Position numbers and translations under genes: made by a program. The notes under the pieces were generated by a model. The model saw only the letters and a list, made by a program, of their open reading frames with translations, was not told the DNA's origin and searched no databases. From positions 8,694 through 70,951 of the forward strand of contig DPXQ01000164.1 in NCBI GenBank assembly GCA_003527225.1: a DNA stretch of 62,258 nucleotides, written 5' to 3'. This DNA comes from Rhizobium sp. Its GTDB lineage: Bacteria > Pseudomonadota > Alphaproteobacteria > Rhizobiales > Rhizobiaceae. Shown here one piece after another: positions 42,817 through 51,965 of this stretch (the stretch's first letter is position 1; each line of letters opens with the position of its first letter).

Positions 42817-44703
42817 CTACTGACCGGAGGCTTCGCGGACGCTGCTGCCGTCCTCCGCCGGATGCGCCAGCGCCCTTAGCGCGTTCAGGATGACGGCGAC
42901 GTCAATCACCTCCTGGAGCAGAGCGCCCTCGACGGGTGCGAGATACCCGAAAGCTGCGAACCCCATCGCGATCAGCGAGAGCCCGATCCCCACGGCAACG
43001 CTCTGCAATGCAATCCGGCGTGAACGCTGGGCCACAGAAATCGCGCTCGCCAGCCGTCCGAGGTGGTCGACGAGCAGGACTACATCCGCAGCCTCCGAGG
43101 AAGCCGCCGCCCCACGGGCGCCCATCGCGACACCGACATTGGCCGCAGCCAGCGCCGGCGCATCGTTCACGCCGTCACCGATCATCATGACGGGCGCGCG
43201 TTCCCGTTCCTTCAAGACGATACCGACCTTTTCGGCAGGCGCGAGATCGCCACGCATGTTCTCGATGCCAAGAACGGCGCCGACAGAACGCACGACATCG
43301 GATCGATCGCCCGATGCGAGGACAAGCCTGTCGACTCCCGCCCTGCGGAAGGCCGCAACAGTCGCGGCGGCATCGCTGCGGATCTGGTCGGACAGCAGGA
43401 TGATCCCGGCCACCGAGCCATCGATGCTGACGGCGACGACAGCTGTGCCTTCAGGAATCTTGTTGCCCAGGGAATAAGGATCGCCCGAAGAGGAATGATG
43501 GTGCACGAAATCGCTGCCACCAACCAACAACCGTCGGCCATCGACAATGCCCTCGATACCGCTGCCCGGCGTTTCGATCACGTTGGTGGGATTGGTCAGG
43601 ACGAGGTTGCGGGCACGTGCGGCAACAACCAGATTCTCGGCGCTGGCATGGTTCGATGCCTGATCGAGCGACGCCGCCATTCGCAACATCTCTTGCCCAT
43701 CGACGCCAGCGGTTGTGCGAATATCGACTATGCCCGCCTTTCCCGTCGTCATCGTACCGGTCTTGTCGAGAATGGCGATCTTGACCCGCGCCAGCGTTTC
43801 GAGAGCCCCTCCGCTCTTGACGAGAACGCCGAGCGAGGCGGCCCGCGACATGCCCGAGATGATCGCGACCGGCACGGCAAGAATGAGCGGACAGGGCGTG
43901 GCAACGACCAGAACCGCCAGCGCCCGCAATCGGTCCCCCGTTGCCCACCAGGCCCCGGCGGCGATCAGGATGGTAACGAGCAGGAACCACAGCGCGTAGC
44001 GGTCCGCAATACGAACCATGGGCGCCTTGCTCTCCTGAGCGCTCTGCACCAGACGCACAATACCCGCATAGGTGCTCTCGGCGGCCGGTCGAGTGGTAAC
44101 GAGGTCGAATGCCGCACCAGAAGCCAAGCAACCGCTCGGCACTTCCTCTCCGGCGGAAAAGCGCGCTGGCAGCGATTCCCCGGTCAGTGCCGACATGTCG
44201 ATATCCGCGTGCCCGTCGGCAAGCACGCCGTCGACCGGGATAACCTCTCCATGGCGCACCAGAATCCGGTCGCCCGGAACCAGCTGTTCGATCGCGACTT
44301 CTTCCAGCCGCTCACCGGAATAGCGCATCGCCGTTCTCGCAACGCGTCCGAGAAGCGCTGTCATTTCGCGCCGCGCACGTCCCTCGGCAAAATTCTCGAG
44401 CTGCTGGCCGCCGGCATACATCAACGCCACGATATTGGCGGCAAGCGGCTCTCCGAAAGCGAGTGCCGCCGACATCGACAAGCCCGCGATGATGTCGAGG
44501 CCGAACTGGCGTCGCCACAGGGACTGTATGATCTCGACCACGAGAGCCGCGAGCACCACTACGGCGCCTGAAAACCAGAGTCTTGCCGAGAGGTCGGCCT
44601 CACCGTACCAATAGGCCATGCCTCCGGCTGCGAGTGCGAGCAACGCGAGTACAGCGAGAAACGGTTTGCCATAGATGTGTAGAAACCGGTGTTCCGCGCT
44701 CAC
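42817..44703 (-). CDS. Heavy-metal translocating P1B-type ATPase
   Basis: A 628-residue metal-pumping ATPase. Visible in order are about four N-terminal helices, the actuator SALTGESLPA, the membrane metal site TPCPLILAVPVA, the phosphorylation site DKTGTMT, and the hinge MIGDGVNDAPALAAANVG. There is no N-terminal heavy-metal-associated domain and no CxxC. The CPC variant reads TPCPL, rather than the CPCALG of copper pumps, suggesting Zn, Mn or Cd export rather than copper; this is inference. GTG start. Divergent from dxr with an inverted repeat in the gap. Confidence 0.85.
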   Translation of the reverse strand: MSAEHRFLHIYGKPFLAVLALLALAAGGMAYWYGEADLSARLWFSGAVVVLAALVVEIIQSLWRRQFGLDIIAGLSMSAALAFGEPLAANIVALMYAGGQQLENFAEGRARREMTALLGRVARTAMRYSGERLEEVAIEQLVPGDRILVRHGEVIPVDGVLADGHADIDMSALTGESLPARFSAGEEVPSGCLASGAAFDLVTTRPAAESTYAGIVRLVQSAQESKAPMVRIADRYALWFLLVTILIAAGAWWATGDRLRALAVLVVATPCPLILAVPVAIISGMSRAASLGVLVKSGGALETLARVKIAILDKTGTMTTGKAGIVDIRTTAGVDGQEMLRMAASLDQASNHASAENLVVAARARNLVLTNPTNVIETPGSGIEGIVDGRRLLVGGSDFVHHHSSSGDPYSLGNKIPEGTAVVAVSIDGSVAGIILLSDQIRSDAAATVAAFRRAGVDRLVLASGDRSDVVRSVGAVLGIENMRGDLAPAEKVGIVLKERERAPVMMIGDGVNDAPALAAANVGVAMGARGAAASSEAADVVLLVDHLGRLASAISVAQRSRRIALQSVAVGIGLSLIAMGFAAFGYLAPVEGALLQEVIDVAVILNALRALAHPAEDGSSVREASGQ

Positions 44704-44733
44704 GTCTTCCTCGTCGTATAACTACCACCCATG

Positions 44734-44757
44734 CCCTCAACAGACACTCGTTGAGGG
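44734..44757. promoter_or_regulatory. Inverted repeat between the P-type ATPase and dxr
   Basis: Perfect 8-bp arms CCCTCAAC (44734-44741) and GTTGAGGG (44750-44757) with an 8-bp spacer lie 31 bp from the ATPase start and 69 bp from dxr. It could be an operator for a metal sensor or a leader hairpin. Confidence 0.4.
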
Positions 44758-44825
44758 AAAAGCTTGCCGCTCCAGGCTTTCCCTTGTAGACGCATTTGCA
44801 AATGAAGCAATCTCCGGAACTCTGA

Positions 44826-46019
44826 ATGAAAACGGGAACAGAAGTGCCGCGCCGCCTGACCGTTCTCGGCTCTACCGGCTCCATCGGCGCGAACACGCTC
44901 GATGTTGTACGCCAGCTCGGCGGGCGCGACGCTTTCGAGATCATGGCGCTGACTGGAAACAGCAATATCGAGCTGTTGGCTGAACAGGCGCGCCAGACAG
45001 GCGCGCGGCTCGCAGTCGTCGCCGATGAAAGCCAGTATATAGCGCTCAAGGACGCGCTTTCCGGAAGTGGCGTCGATGTCGCCGCAGGCGCAAGCGGGCT
45101 CGAGGAGGCCGCAAGCCTGGAGTCCGGCTGGGTCATGGCGGCTATCGTCGGCACAGCGGGGCTCGCACCGACGCTGATCGCAGCCGCCCGTGGCGCCGAT
45201 ATCGCGCTTGCCAACAAGGAATGCCTGGTTTCGGCAGGCGAACTCTTCGTGGACGCCGTCCGCGAGGGCGGTGGCAGGCTGATCCCCGTGGATAGCGAAC
45301 ATAGCGCCATTTTCCAGTGCCTCGAAAACGATCAGCGGCACGCACTGGAGCGGATCATCCTGACGGCGTCCGGTGGGCCCTTCAGAACCTATACCCGCGA
45401 ACAGATGGCGAGTGCGACCCTTCAAACGGCACGCACCCACCCGAACTGGTCGATGGGCCTCAAGATCTCCGTGGGCAGCGCCACGATGTTTAACAAGGCG
45501 CTTGAGATGATCGAAGCGAAACATCTCTTCGATGTCGGCCCCGAACAGATCGAGGTGATCGTGCACCCGCAATCGATCATCCATTCCATGGTGGGCTATA
45601 GCGACGGCTCGGTTCTCGCCCAGCTTGGCGCGCCCGACATGCGTACAGCCATCGGCTACGCGCTAGCCTATCCCGAGCGGCCGAATCTCGCCGTCGAGCG
45701 CCTGGACTTTGCCAAGCTCGCTCGACTCGACTTCGAAGCGCCCGATGAAGGCCGCTTCCCCGCACTCCGTCTCGCGCGCACCGCACTTTCGCGCGGCGGA
45801 CTTCAGGGCGCGGTGATGAATGCCGCCGAGGAGACCGCATACGAAGCCTTCGTCGAGGATAGGATTCGCTTCCTCGACATGGCCGAGATCGTTGAAACGG
45901 TGATGGAGCAAATGGTTCGCTGTGGCCGTGCGACGACAATAGACGATGTATTCTCGGCCGATACCGAAGCCCGCCAACGCGCGGCATCTGCTATCGCGGA
46001 TAGAGAAAAGACCGCCTGA
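44826..46019 (+). CDS. dxr: 1-deoxy-D-xylulose 5-phosphate reductoisomerase
   Basis: A 397-residue NADPH enzyme that makes 2-C-methylerythritol 4-phosphate, the committed step of the MEP isoprenoid pathway. The NADPH motif LGSTGSIGANTLDVV, the substrate/metal region LANKECLVSAGELF, EHSAIFQCL and the loop SGGPFR are present. Normal length. It is not followed by rseP or cdsA as in the common lpx cluster; here it stands alone between the metal pump and hemA. A terminator hairpin overlaps its stop codon. Confidence 0.96.
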   Translation: MKTGTEVPRRLTVLGSTGSIGANTLDVVRQLGGRDAFEIMALTGNSNIELLAEQARQTGARLAVVADESQYIALKDALSGSGVDVAAGASGLEEAASLESGWVMAAIVGTAGLAPTLIAAARGADIALANKECLVSAGELFVDAVREGGGRLIPVDSEHSAIFQCLENDQRHALERIILTASGGPFRTYTREQMASATLQTARTHPNWSMGLKISVGSATMFNKALEMIEAKHLFDVGPEQIEVIVHPQSIIHSMVGYSDGSVLAQLGAPDMRTAIGYALAYPERPNLAVERLDFAKLARLDFEAPDEGRFPALRLARTALSRGGLQGAVMNAAEETAYEAFVEDRIRFLDMAEIVETVMEQMVRCGRATTIDDVFSADTEARQRAASAIADREKTA

Positions 46020-46040
46020 CGAACAGACGGTCTTTCAAAA
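46007..46040. terminator. Bidirectional terminator between dxr and hemA
   Basis: A 12-bp stem with one mismatch pairs 46007-46018 with 46024-46035 (AAAGACCG...CGGTCTTT). It includes the dxr stop codon and lies 32 bp from the hemA stop, so it can serve both convergent genes. Confidence 0.75.
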
Positions 46041-46066
46041 AGCAGAATTCGGTATCGGGACTGCGC

Positions 46067-47281
46067 TCAGGCGACTGCGCGTGCAAGCGCGCAACGCGAC
46101 CAGAGCTGGTGCAGCGCGCCGACGAGCGTTTCAAGATCGCCATCGGAATGCAGAGGCGTCGGGGTGATGCGCAGCCGCTCGGTCTTCTTCGGCACCGTCG
46201 GGTAGTTGATCGGCTGGACGTAGATCCCGAAATTATCGAGCAGAAGGTCGGAGATCCATTTGCACTTGGCGGCATCACCGACAATGACCGGAACAATGTG
46301 GCTCGGATTAACCAGATGCGGGATGCCGCGGGCATCGAGCATGGAGCGCAGACGACGCACACGTTCCTGGTGCGCGAAGCGCTCGACCTGACTGGTCTTC
46401 AAGTGCCGGATCGAAGCGACCGCGCCGGCTGCCAGTGCCGGAGGCAGAGCCGTCGTGAAAATGAAACCTGACGCAAACGAGCGGACAAAATCGCAAAGGG
46501 CAGCGGATGCGGCGATATAGCCGCCCATCACGCCGAAGGCCTTTCCGAGCGTGCCCTCGATCACAGTCAGCCGGTCCATGAGGCCTTCCCGCTCGGCGAT
46601 ACCACCGCCATGTGCGCCATACATGCCGACCGCATGAACTTCGTCGAGATAGGTCATGGCGCCGTATTTGTCGGCGATATCGCAGATCTCCTTGATCGGA
46701 GCGATGTCGCCATCCATCGAATAGACCGATTCAAAGGCGATCAGCTTTGGAGCCTTGGGATCGGCAGCCGCAAGCTTGGCTTCGAGGTCTTTGACGTCAT
46801 TGTGCTTCCAGATCACCCGTTCGCACTTTGCGTAGCGGATGCCTTCGATCATCGACGCGTGATTCAACGCATCGGAGAAAATGATCAGGCCGGGGATTTT
46901 CTGTCCGAGCGTGCCGAGCGTGGCCCAGTTCGAAATATAGCCGGACGTGAAAATCAGCGCAGATTCCTTGCCGTGGAGATCGGCCAGTTCGCGCTCGAGA
47001 AGGACATGGTAGTGATTGGTGCCAGAGATATTCCGGGTGCCGCCCGCACCCGCGCCACAGTGATCGATGGCATTTTTCATCGCCTCGATCACCTGCGCAT
47101 TCTGCCCCATACCGAGATAGTCGTTGGAACACCAGACGGTGACGTCCTGCTGGCCTTCATTCGTATAACGCGTCGCGCGGGGAAAATTGCCCCTGTGTCT
47201 TTCAAGATCGGCAAATACCCGATAGCGGCCTTCTTCATGAAGACCTTCCAATTCGCCCTTGAAAAACGCTTCGAAATCCAT
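46067..47281 (-). CDS. hemA: 5-aminolevulinate synthase
   Basis: A 404-residue PLP enzyme that condenses glycine and succinyl-CoA to 5-aminolevulinate, the C4 route to haem, cobalamin and other tetrapyrroles. Visible are [22 protein letters not shown], the PLP lysine in [12 protein letters not shown] (about residue 245), and the C-terminal [12 protein letters not shown]. The length equals that of known rhizobial HemA. The start at 47281 gives [12 protein letters not shown], the usual N-terminus. An FNR/FixK-type box 151 bp upstream suggests induction at low oxygen. Confidence 0.96.
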   Translation of the reverse strand: MDFEAFFKGELEGLHEEGRYRVFADLERHRGNFPRATRYTNEGQQDVTVWCSNDYLGMGQNAQVIEAMKNAIDHCGAGAGGTRNISGTNHYHVLLERELADLHGKESALIFTSGYISNWATLGTLGQKIPGLIIFSDALNHASMIEGIRYAKCERVIWKHNDVKDLEAKLAAADPKAPKLIAFESVYSMDGDIAPIKEICDIADKYGAMTYLDEVHAVGMYGAHGGGIAEREGLMDRLTVIEGTLGKAFGVMGGYIAASAALCDFVRSFASGFIFTTALPPALAAGAVASIRHLKTSQVERFAHQERVRRLRSMLDARGIPHLVNPSHIVPVIVGDAAKCKWISDLLLDNFGIYVQPINYPTVPKKTERLRITPTPLHSDGDLETLVGALHQLWSRCALARAVA

Positions 47282-47431
47282 CGCCAAACTCCAGCCCTTT
47301 TGAATCCTTTTTGAGTTCACCCGCCCGCGCGGTCAACCCCGGCTCCGTAAATTCATTCTAAACTGCGACAATTGGCGCATTTTTTTTGAATCTTTCCAAA
47401 AATCTGCTACCCGATTGCGGACTTTTCAAAC

Positions 47432-47445
47432 TTGATCTGCGTCAA
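47432..47445 (-). promoter_or_regulatory. FNR/FixK box upstream of hemA
   Basis: TTGATCTGCGTCAA matches the anaerobox pattern TTGAY-N4-RTCAA exactly. If it acts at -41.5 on the minus strand, hemA transcription would begin near 47397. It lies between the hemA start and the end of the Cox-like operon, so hemA is the only gene in position. Confidence 0.75.
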
Positions 47446-47452
47446 GTTGCAG

Positions 47453-47482
47453 AAAAAAGGGCGGCTCAAGCCGTCCTTTTTC
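47453..47482 (-). terminator. Terminator of the coxSLM-like operon
   Basis: AAAAAGG-GCGGCT pairs with AGCCGTCCTTTTT around the loop CA; on the minus strand it ends in a run of six Ts. It begins 21 bp after the stop of the medium-subunit gene and isolates the operon from hemA. Confidence 0.78.
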
Positions 47483-47502
47483 TAACGTCGGTTCAACCGA
47501 GG

Positions 47503-48297
47503 TCAGGCGGACGCGACAGCGCGTTTGGCCATGACCTTGATGAGGTTTACCCTGTAGTCCGCGCTGCAGTGGAGGTCCGACATCAGGTCGGTGGCGTCTA
47601 TCGTCACGTTGGCAAGCGCTTGCGGCGACCAACTAGCCGAAAGTGCAGATTCCATGCCGCTGTGACGGAAGACGCCGTTCGATCCCGCTCCCGTCACCGC
47701 GACCCGAACGCCGCTCTCTGCCTTGGACACAAAGACGCCCGTCATGGCAAAGCGCGATGCTGGGTTTGCAAACTTCGCATAACCCGCCTTTTCCGGAGCC
47801 CGGAAGCGCACTGCGGTGATGATTTCGCCTTCCCATAGTGCCGTCTCGAACAGTCCGAGGAAGAAATCGTCCGCCGGGATCTCCCGCCGGTCGGTGACGA
47901 TCGTCGCCCCGAGTCCGAGCATTGCCGCCGGATAATCGGCGGCCGGGTCGTTGTTGGCGATAGAGCCGCCGATCGTTCCCAGATGCCGGACATGCGGGTC
48001 GCCGATCATGCCGGCAAGATGGCAGATCGCCGGGCAAAGAGACTTGAGCAGCGCCGATGACGCCACTTCGGCGTGGGTGACGGCGGCGCCGATCGTTACA
48101 TCCCGGCCATCGACACTGATCCCCTTCATGGAGGGAACATGCCGAAGATCGACAAGATCGCTCGGCTGGGCCAGCCGCTGCTTCATCGTCGCGATCAGGG
48201 TCTGGCCACCCGCGACGTATTTGCCGTCCTCCGAACCCGCGAGCAGTTTGCCCGCATCTTCGATCGAGGAGGCGCGATGATAACTGGTTGAGTACAT
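47503..48297 (-). CDS. Molybdenum hydroxylase FAD-binding (medium) subunit, CoxM-like
   Basis: A 264-residue FAD subunit of the xanthine dehydrogenase / CO dehydrogenase family. The FAD motifs KYVAGGQTLIATMKQR (about residues 26-41) and HVRHLGTIGGSIANNDPAADYPA (around 97-119) are intact, and a C-terminal CO-dehydrogenase flavoprotein domain follows. It passes electrons from the 2Fe-2S subunit to an acceptor. Last gene of the small-large-medium operon, 14 bp after the large subunit. Confidence 0.9.
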   Translation of the reverse strand: MYSTSYHRASSIEDAGKLLAGSEDGKYVAGGQTLIATMKQRLAQPSDLVDLRHVPSMKGISVDGRDVTIGAAVTHAEVASSALLKSLCPAICHLAGMIGDPHVRHLGTIGGSIANNDPAADYPAAMLGLGATIVTDRREIPADDFFLGLFETALWEGEIITAVRFRAPEKAGYAKFANPASRFAMTGVFVSKAESGVRVAVTGAGSNGVFRHSGMESALSASWSPQALANVTIDATDLMSDLHCSADYRVNLIKVMAKRAVASA

Positions 48298-48311
48298 GGT
48301 CTATCCTCCCG

Positions 48312-50660
48312 TTACATCCGAGCCTGCAAAGCATGCCACACCGCTTGCGGGGTGGCAGGCATGTTCAGGTCGTTGTTGCCGATCGCATCCGTAATGGCGT
48401 TCATGAGTGCCGGCGGAGAACCGATGGCGCCGGCCTCGCCGCAGCCCTTGATGCCGAGCGGATTGCCCGGGCAGGGCGTATTCTGGTGCGACAGGCTGAA
48501 TGACGGCAGATCATCGGCCCGCGGCATCGCATAGTCCATGTAACTTGCCGTCAGCAGTTGGCCGGTGGTCGAGTCATAGCGCACACCTTCCAGCAGTGCC
48601 TGGCCCACGCCTTGGGCGATACCCCCATGGACCTGCCCTTCGACAATCATCGGATTGATAATATTACCGAAGTCGTCCGCCGCCGCGAACTGAATGATGG
48701 CCGTCTTTCCCGTCTCCGGATCGACCTCCACCTCGCAGATATAGCACCCGGCGGGGAAGGTGAAATTCGACGGATCGTAGAACGCGCCTTCCTTGAGGCC
48801 GGGCTCCATGCCCGAAGGCAGGTTGTGCGCCGTGTAGGCCGCAAGCGCCACCTGGAACCAGGGCAGCGTCTTGTCGGTCCCGGCAACCTTCAGCTCGCCA
48901 TTTTCGATGACGATATCGCTCTCGTCGGCCTCCATCAGATGCGCGGCGATCTTCTTCGCCTTGGCCTCGACCTTGTCGAGCGCCTTGACGATTGCCGACA
49001 TGCCGACGGCACCGGAACGCGAGCCGTAGGTGCCCATGCCCATCTGCACCTTGTCGGTGTCGCCATGGACGATCGTAACATTGTCGAGCGGCACGCCAAA
49101 CCGTTCGGAAACGAGCTGCGCGAAGGTGGTTTCATGGCCCTGGCCATGACTGTGCGAGCCAGTCAGCACTTCGATGGTACCGACGGCATTGACCCGCACT
49201 TCGGCGGATTCCCAAAGGCCGACCCCGGCACCGAGCGATCCGACGGCCGCCGATGGCGCAATGCCGCAGGCCTCGATATAGCAGCTCATCCCGATGCCGC
49301 GTTTCATGCCCCGGCTTGCGGCCTCGGCCTTGCGAGCCGGGAAGCCGTTCCAATCGGCCGCCGCCATCGCGGCTTCGAGAGAGGCCTCATAGTCGCCGGC
49401 ATCGTAATTCATGATCACCGGCGTCTGATAGGGGAATGTCCTGATGAAGTTCTGCCGCCGAAGCTCGGCCGGAGAAACGCCAAGTTCGCGCGCAGCGGTC
49501 TCCATCGTGCGCTCGAGAAGATACGTCGCCTCCGGACGCCCCGCCCCGCGATAAGCGTCAACCGGTACCGTATTGGTGTAGACAGTCCGGACGTTGCAGT
49601 GGATCGCCGGAATGGCATACTGGCCCGAAAGCAGCGTCGCATAGAGGTAGGTCGGAACCGACGACGAGAACAGAGACATATAGGCGCCGAGATTGGCGAT
49701 CGTATCGACCTTGAGCCCGATGACCTTGTTGTCCTTGTCGAAGGCCATCTTCACCTTCGAAACGTGGTCGCGGCCGTGAGCATCCGTCAGGAAGGCTTCC
49801 GTACGGTCCGATGTCCACTTGACGGGCACGCCGGTTTTCTTCGAAGCCCAGAGACAGACAATCTCTTCCGGGTAAATATAGATCTTCGATCCGAAACCCC
49901 CGCCGACATCCGGCGCAATCACCCTCAGCTTGTTTTCAGGCGCCACATTGTAGAAGGCGCTCATCACGAGCCGCGCGACATGCGGGTTCTGGCTCGTCGT
50001 GTAGCAGGTGTAGTGATCCTCCGACCCATCGTAGATGCCGAGTGTGGCGCGCGGCTCCATCGGATTCGGCGACAGCCGGTTGTTGTGTATCTCGATTTCC
50101 GTCACATGGGCGGCTTGCTCGATCGCCTTGTCGGCGGCAGCGCTATCGCCGATCTCCCAGTCGAAAATCAGATTGCCGGGCGCCTCCGGATGCAATTGCG
50201 GCGCGCCTTGAGCGAGAGCGCTGACGGCCTCCGTCACCACCGGCAATTCCTCGTAATCAACGATGACCGCTTCGGCGGCATCGCGGGCTTGTGCAACCGA
50301 ATCCGCGACGACGATGGCAACGGCATCGCCCACATAGCGCACGATTTCGTGCGCGAGCGGTCGCCAGGCACCCATTTTCATCGGAGTGCCGTCCTTCGAA
50401 TGGATCATCCAACCGCAGATCAGATTACCGATGCCGTCGGCGAGAAGCTGCTTTCCGTCGAGCACGTCGATCACGCCCGGCATCGCCTTCGCCGCAGTGG
50501 CATCCAAGCCCCTGATGCGTGCATGTGCATATGGCGAACGTACGAAAAAGGCATATTTCATTCCCGGCACGACCATGTCGTCCGTGTACCGGCCCTTGCC
50601 GGTCAGGAAGCGCTTGTCTTCCTTGCGCGTCACACGCGCGCCAATTCCTTCAACACCCAT
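48312..50660 (-). CDS. Molybdenum hydroxylase large subunit, form-II CoxL-like
   Basis: A 782-residue molybdopterin-binding subunit with an N-terminal a/b hammerhead domain and two MoCo-binding domains. The active-site loop reads AYRGAGRPEATY, the form-II signature; true form-I CO dehydrogenase has AYXCSFR with the Cys that binds copper. QGHETTFAQL and GCGEAGAIGSP are MoCo-binding motifs, the latter with the likely catalytic Glu. So the enzyme oxidises an unknown substrate (an aldehyde, aromatic or N-heterocycle) rather than CO. Preceded by the small and followed by the medium subunit. Confidence 0.9.
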   Translation of the reverse strand: MGVEGIGARVTRKEDKRFLTGKGRYTDDMVVPGMKYAFFVRSPYAHARIRGLDATAAKAMPGVIDVLDGKQLLADGIGNLICGWMIHSKDGTPMKMGAWRPLAHEIVRYVGDAVAIVVADSVAQARDAAEAVIVDYEELPVVTEAVSALAQGAPQLHPEAPGNLIFDWEIGDSAAADKAIEQAAHVTEIEIHNNRLSPNPMEPRATLGIYDGSEDHYTCYTTSQNPHVARLVMSAFYNVAPENKLRVIAPDVGGGFGSKIYIYPEEIVCLWASKKTGVPVKWTSDRTEAFLTDAHGRDHVSKVKMAFDKDNKVIGLKVDTIANLGAYMSLFSSSVPTYLYATLLSGQYAIPAIHCNVRTVYTNTVPVDAYRGAGRPEATYLLERTMETAARELGVSPAELRRQNFIRTFPYQTPVIMNYDAGDYEASLEAAMAAADWNGFPARKAEAASRGMKRGIGMSCYIEACGIAPSAAVGSLGAGVGLWESAEVRVNAVGTIEVLTGSHSHGQGHETTFAQLVSERFGVPLDNVTIVHGDTDKVQMGMGTYGSRSGAVGMSAIVKALDKVEAKAKKIAAHLMEADESDIVIENGELKVAGTDKTLPWFQVALAAYTAHNLPSGMEPGLKEGAFYDPSNFTFPAGCYICEVEVDPETGKTAIIQFAAADDFGNIINPMIVEGQVHGGIAQGVGQALLEGVRYDSTTGQLLTASYMDYAMPRADDLPSFSLSHQNTPCPGNPLGIKGCGEAGAIGSPPALMNAITDAIGNNDLNMPATPQAVWHALQARM

Positions 50661-50744
50661 GATATCCTCCCCATGGCATTTCCGGCCCGTTGAGCCGCCC
50701 TTGAATGGCGATCGTCAGCGGCAACCGGCGGCGTCTCGACGTGT

Positions 50745-51233
50745 TTATTCGGCTGCCTGCCGGCCAGAATGCATTTCCGTATTGGCGGCAAGAACGGCTT
50801 TAACGATATTGTGATATCCGGTGCATCGACAGATATTGCCTTCGAGCTCGTGGCGCACTGTCGCCTCGTCGAGCGACCCGCCATGACGATTGATCATATC
50901 GACCGCCGTCATGACCATGCCGGGAGTGCAAAAGCCACATTGCAGGCCGTGGTTCTCCTTGAACGCCGCCTGTACGGGATGAAGTTCGCCTGTACCGGCC
51001 AGCCCCTCGATCGTGGTTATCGAAGAGCCGGATGCCTGCACCGCGAGGATTGAGCAGCTCTTGACGGATTTACCGTCCATGTGGACAACGCAGGCGCCGC
51101 ACTGGTTCGTGTCGCATCCGACATGTGTGCCGGTAAGCCCCAAATTCTCTCGAATGAAATGAACCAGAAGGGTACGATCTTCACAGTCGCCGCTGACTGT
51201 ACGGCCATTCACCGTCAGTGTTACTTTTGCCAT
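50745..51233 (-). CDS. Molybdenum hydroxylase 2Fe-2S (small) subunit, CoxS-like
   Basis: A 162-residue protein with two [2Fe-2S] clusters: the plant-ferredoxin type [15 protein letters not shown] (about residues 43-57) with its fourth Cys in VKSCSILA, and the helical type QCGFCTPGM with [10 protein letters not shown] near residues 100-140. It relays electrons between the molybdenum and FAD subunits. The start at 51233 has GAGGAGG upstream; the open frame to 51311 is not conserved. First gene of the operon. Confidence 0.9.
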   Translation of the reverse strand: MAKVTLTVNGRTVSGDCEDRTLLVHFIRENLGLTGTHVGCDTNQCGACVVHMDGKSVKSCSILAVQASGSSITTIEGLAGTGELHPVQAAFKENHGLQCGFCTPGMVMTAVDMINRHGGSLDEATVRHELEGNICRCTGYHNIVKAVLAANTEMHSGRQAAE

Positions 51234-51539
51234 ATTGCTCCTCCTCGTGTCTCTCCCGGACACGGAAGCTATCATTTGTTTTTTTTGGAAGCGGATCAAC
51301 TGGTACTTCAATCGGGATGCGAATTTTTATTTTTCGCAACGCAGCAAAAACGTACCGGTTACTGTGTCCTGCCGAACACTGACTCGGACGGTCTGTTCAC
51401 GGATATTTGAATCCCGTGGACTTTCCCGTTTTGAAGGTTATTCTTATCCGGCGGCCGTTCTGGCAAGGATGCGTCGACGGATACGCTTGTAAAGCGGGGA
51501 CCGGTCAACCGGAATGCGTAAAACCATTGGAGAATTGTT
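51234..51539. other. 306-bp divergent intergenic region
   Basis: Contains the control region of the CoxS-like gene (minus) and of the glycine-zipper lipoprotein (plus). I see a TGCGAA/TTCGCA dyad around an AT-rich centre (51318-51338) and ribosome sites for both genes, but no convincing -35/-10 pair, no open frame of note and no clear RNA gene. Confidence 0.5.
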
Positions 51540-51803
51540 ATGAAAAAGGCTCTTGTGCTTGTATTGATCGGCCTCTCGGTCGCTGGCTGCACGCAGACTG
51601 AAAAGGGTGCCGCAGTTGGCGCCGTGGGCGGCGCCATCATCGGCGGAGCGATCACGGGCGATGTTCGCGGCGCTGCCGTGGGCGCAGCCATCGGTGGCGT
51701 CTCAGGGGCCCTTATCGGCTCCGTAGCCGATCAGCCCGGTCAGTGCTACTATCGCGACCGCTACGGTCGTCGTTATATCGACACCTGCCCGCGCAGCTAC
51801 TGA
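51540..51803 (+). CDS. Glycine-zipper lipoprotein
   Basis: An 87-residue lipoprotein: signal peptide MKKALVLVLIGLSVAGC with the lipobox VAGC, then a glycine-zipper stretch of alternating Gly/Ala (about residues 24-61) that would span or line a membrane, and a short Tyr/Arg/Cys tail. Similar YMGG-like proteins are common in rhizobia and are linked to outer-membrane stress, function unproven. TTGGAG lies upstream of the ATG, and a strong terminator follows, so it is monocistronic. Confidence 0.82.
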   Translation: MKKALVLVLIGLSVAGCTQTEKGAAVGAVGGAIIGGAITGDVRGAAVGAAIGGVSGALIGSVADQPGQCYYRDRYGRRYIDTCPRSY

Positions 51804-51814
51804 TCAGCGACAGC

Positions 51815-51852
51815 GGGAAAGTCCCGGTGCGCAGCCCGGGACTTTCCCTTTT
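51815..51852 (+). terminator. Terminator after the glycine-zipper gene
   Basis: Perfect 13-bp arms (51815-51827 and 51836-51848) with an 8-base loop are followed by TTTTCTT, 12 bp after the stop codon. Confidence 0.88.
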
Positions 51853-51965
51853 CTTCAGGTGCTCCTAAAAAAGGTACCCCATCCGGCCATTTGCAACTAA
51901 ACTGAATTCCAGCGAAGCGGAAACGCCTCCTCGACAGATTGGTCGGAAATATCAAAAAGCTGCGT

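Noticed and set aside
48558..50693. 711-codon plus-strand frame across the CoxL-like gene
   Set aside because: Antisense to a clear molybdenum hydroxylase gene, with Arg/His/Asp-rich shadow composition.
48312..51233. Carbon monoxide dehydrogenase (CoxSLM form I)
   Set aside because: The active-site loop is AYRGAGR, not the Cys-bearing form-I motif, and no cox accessory genes follow.
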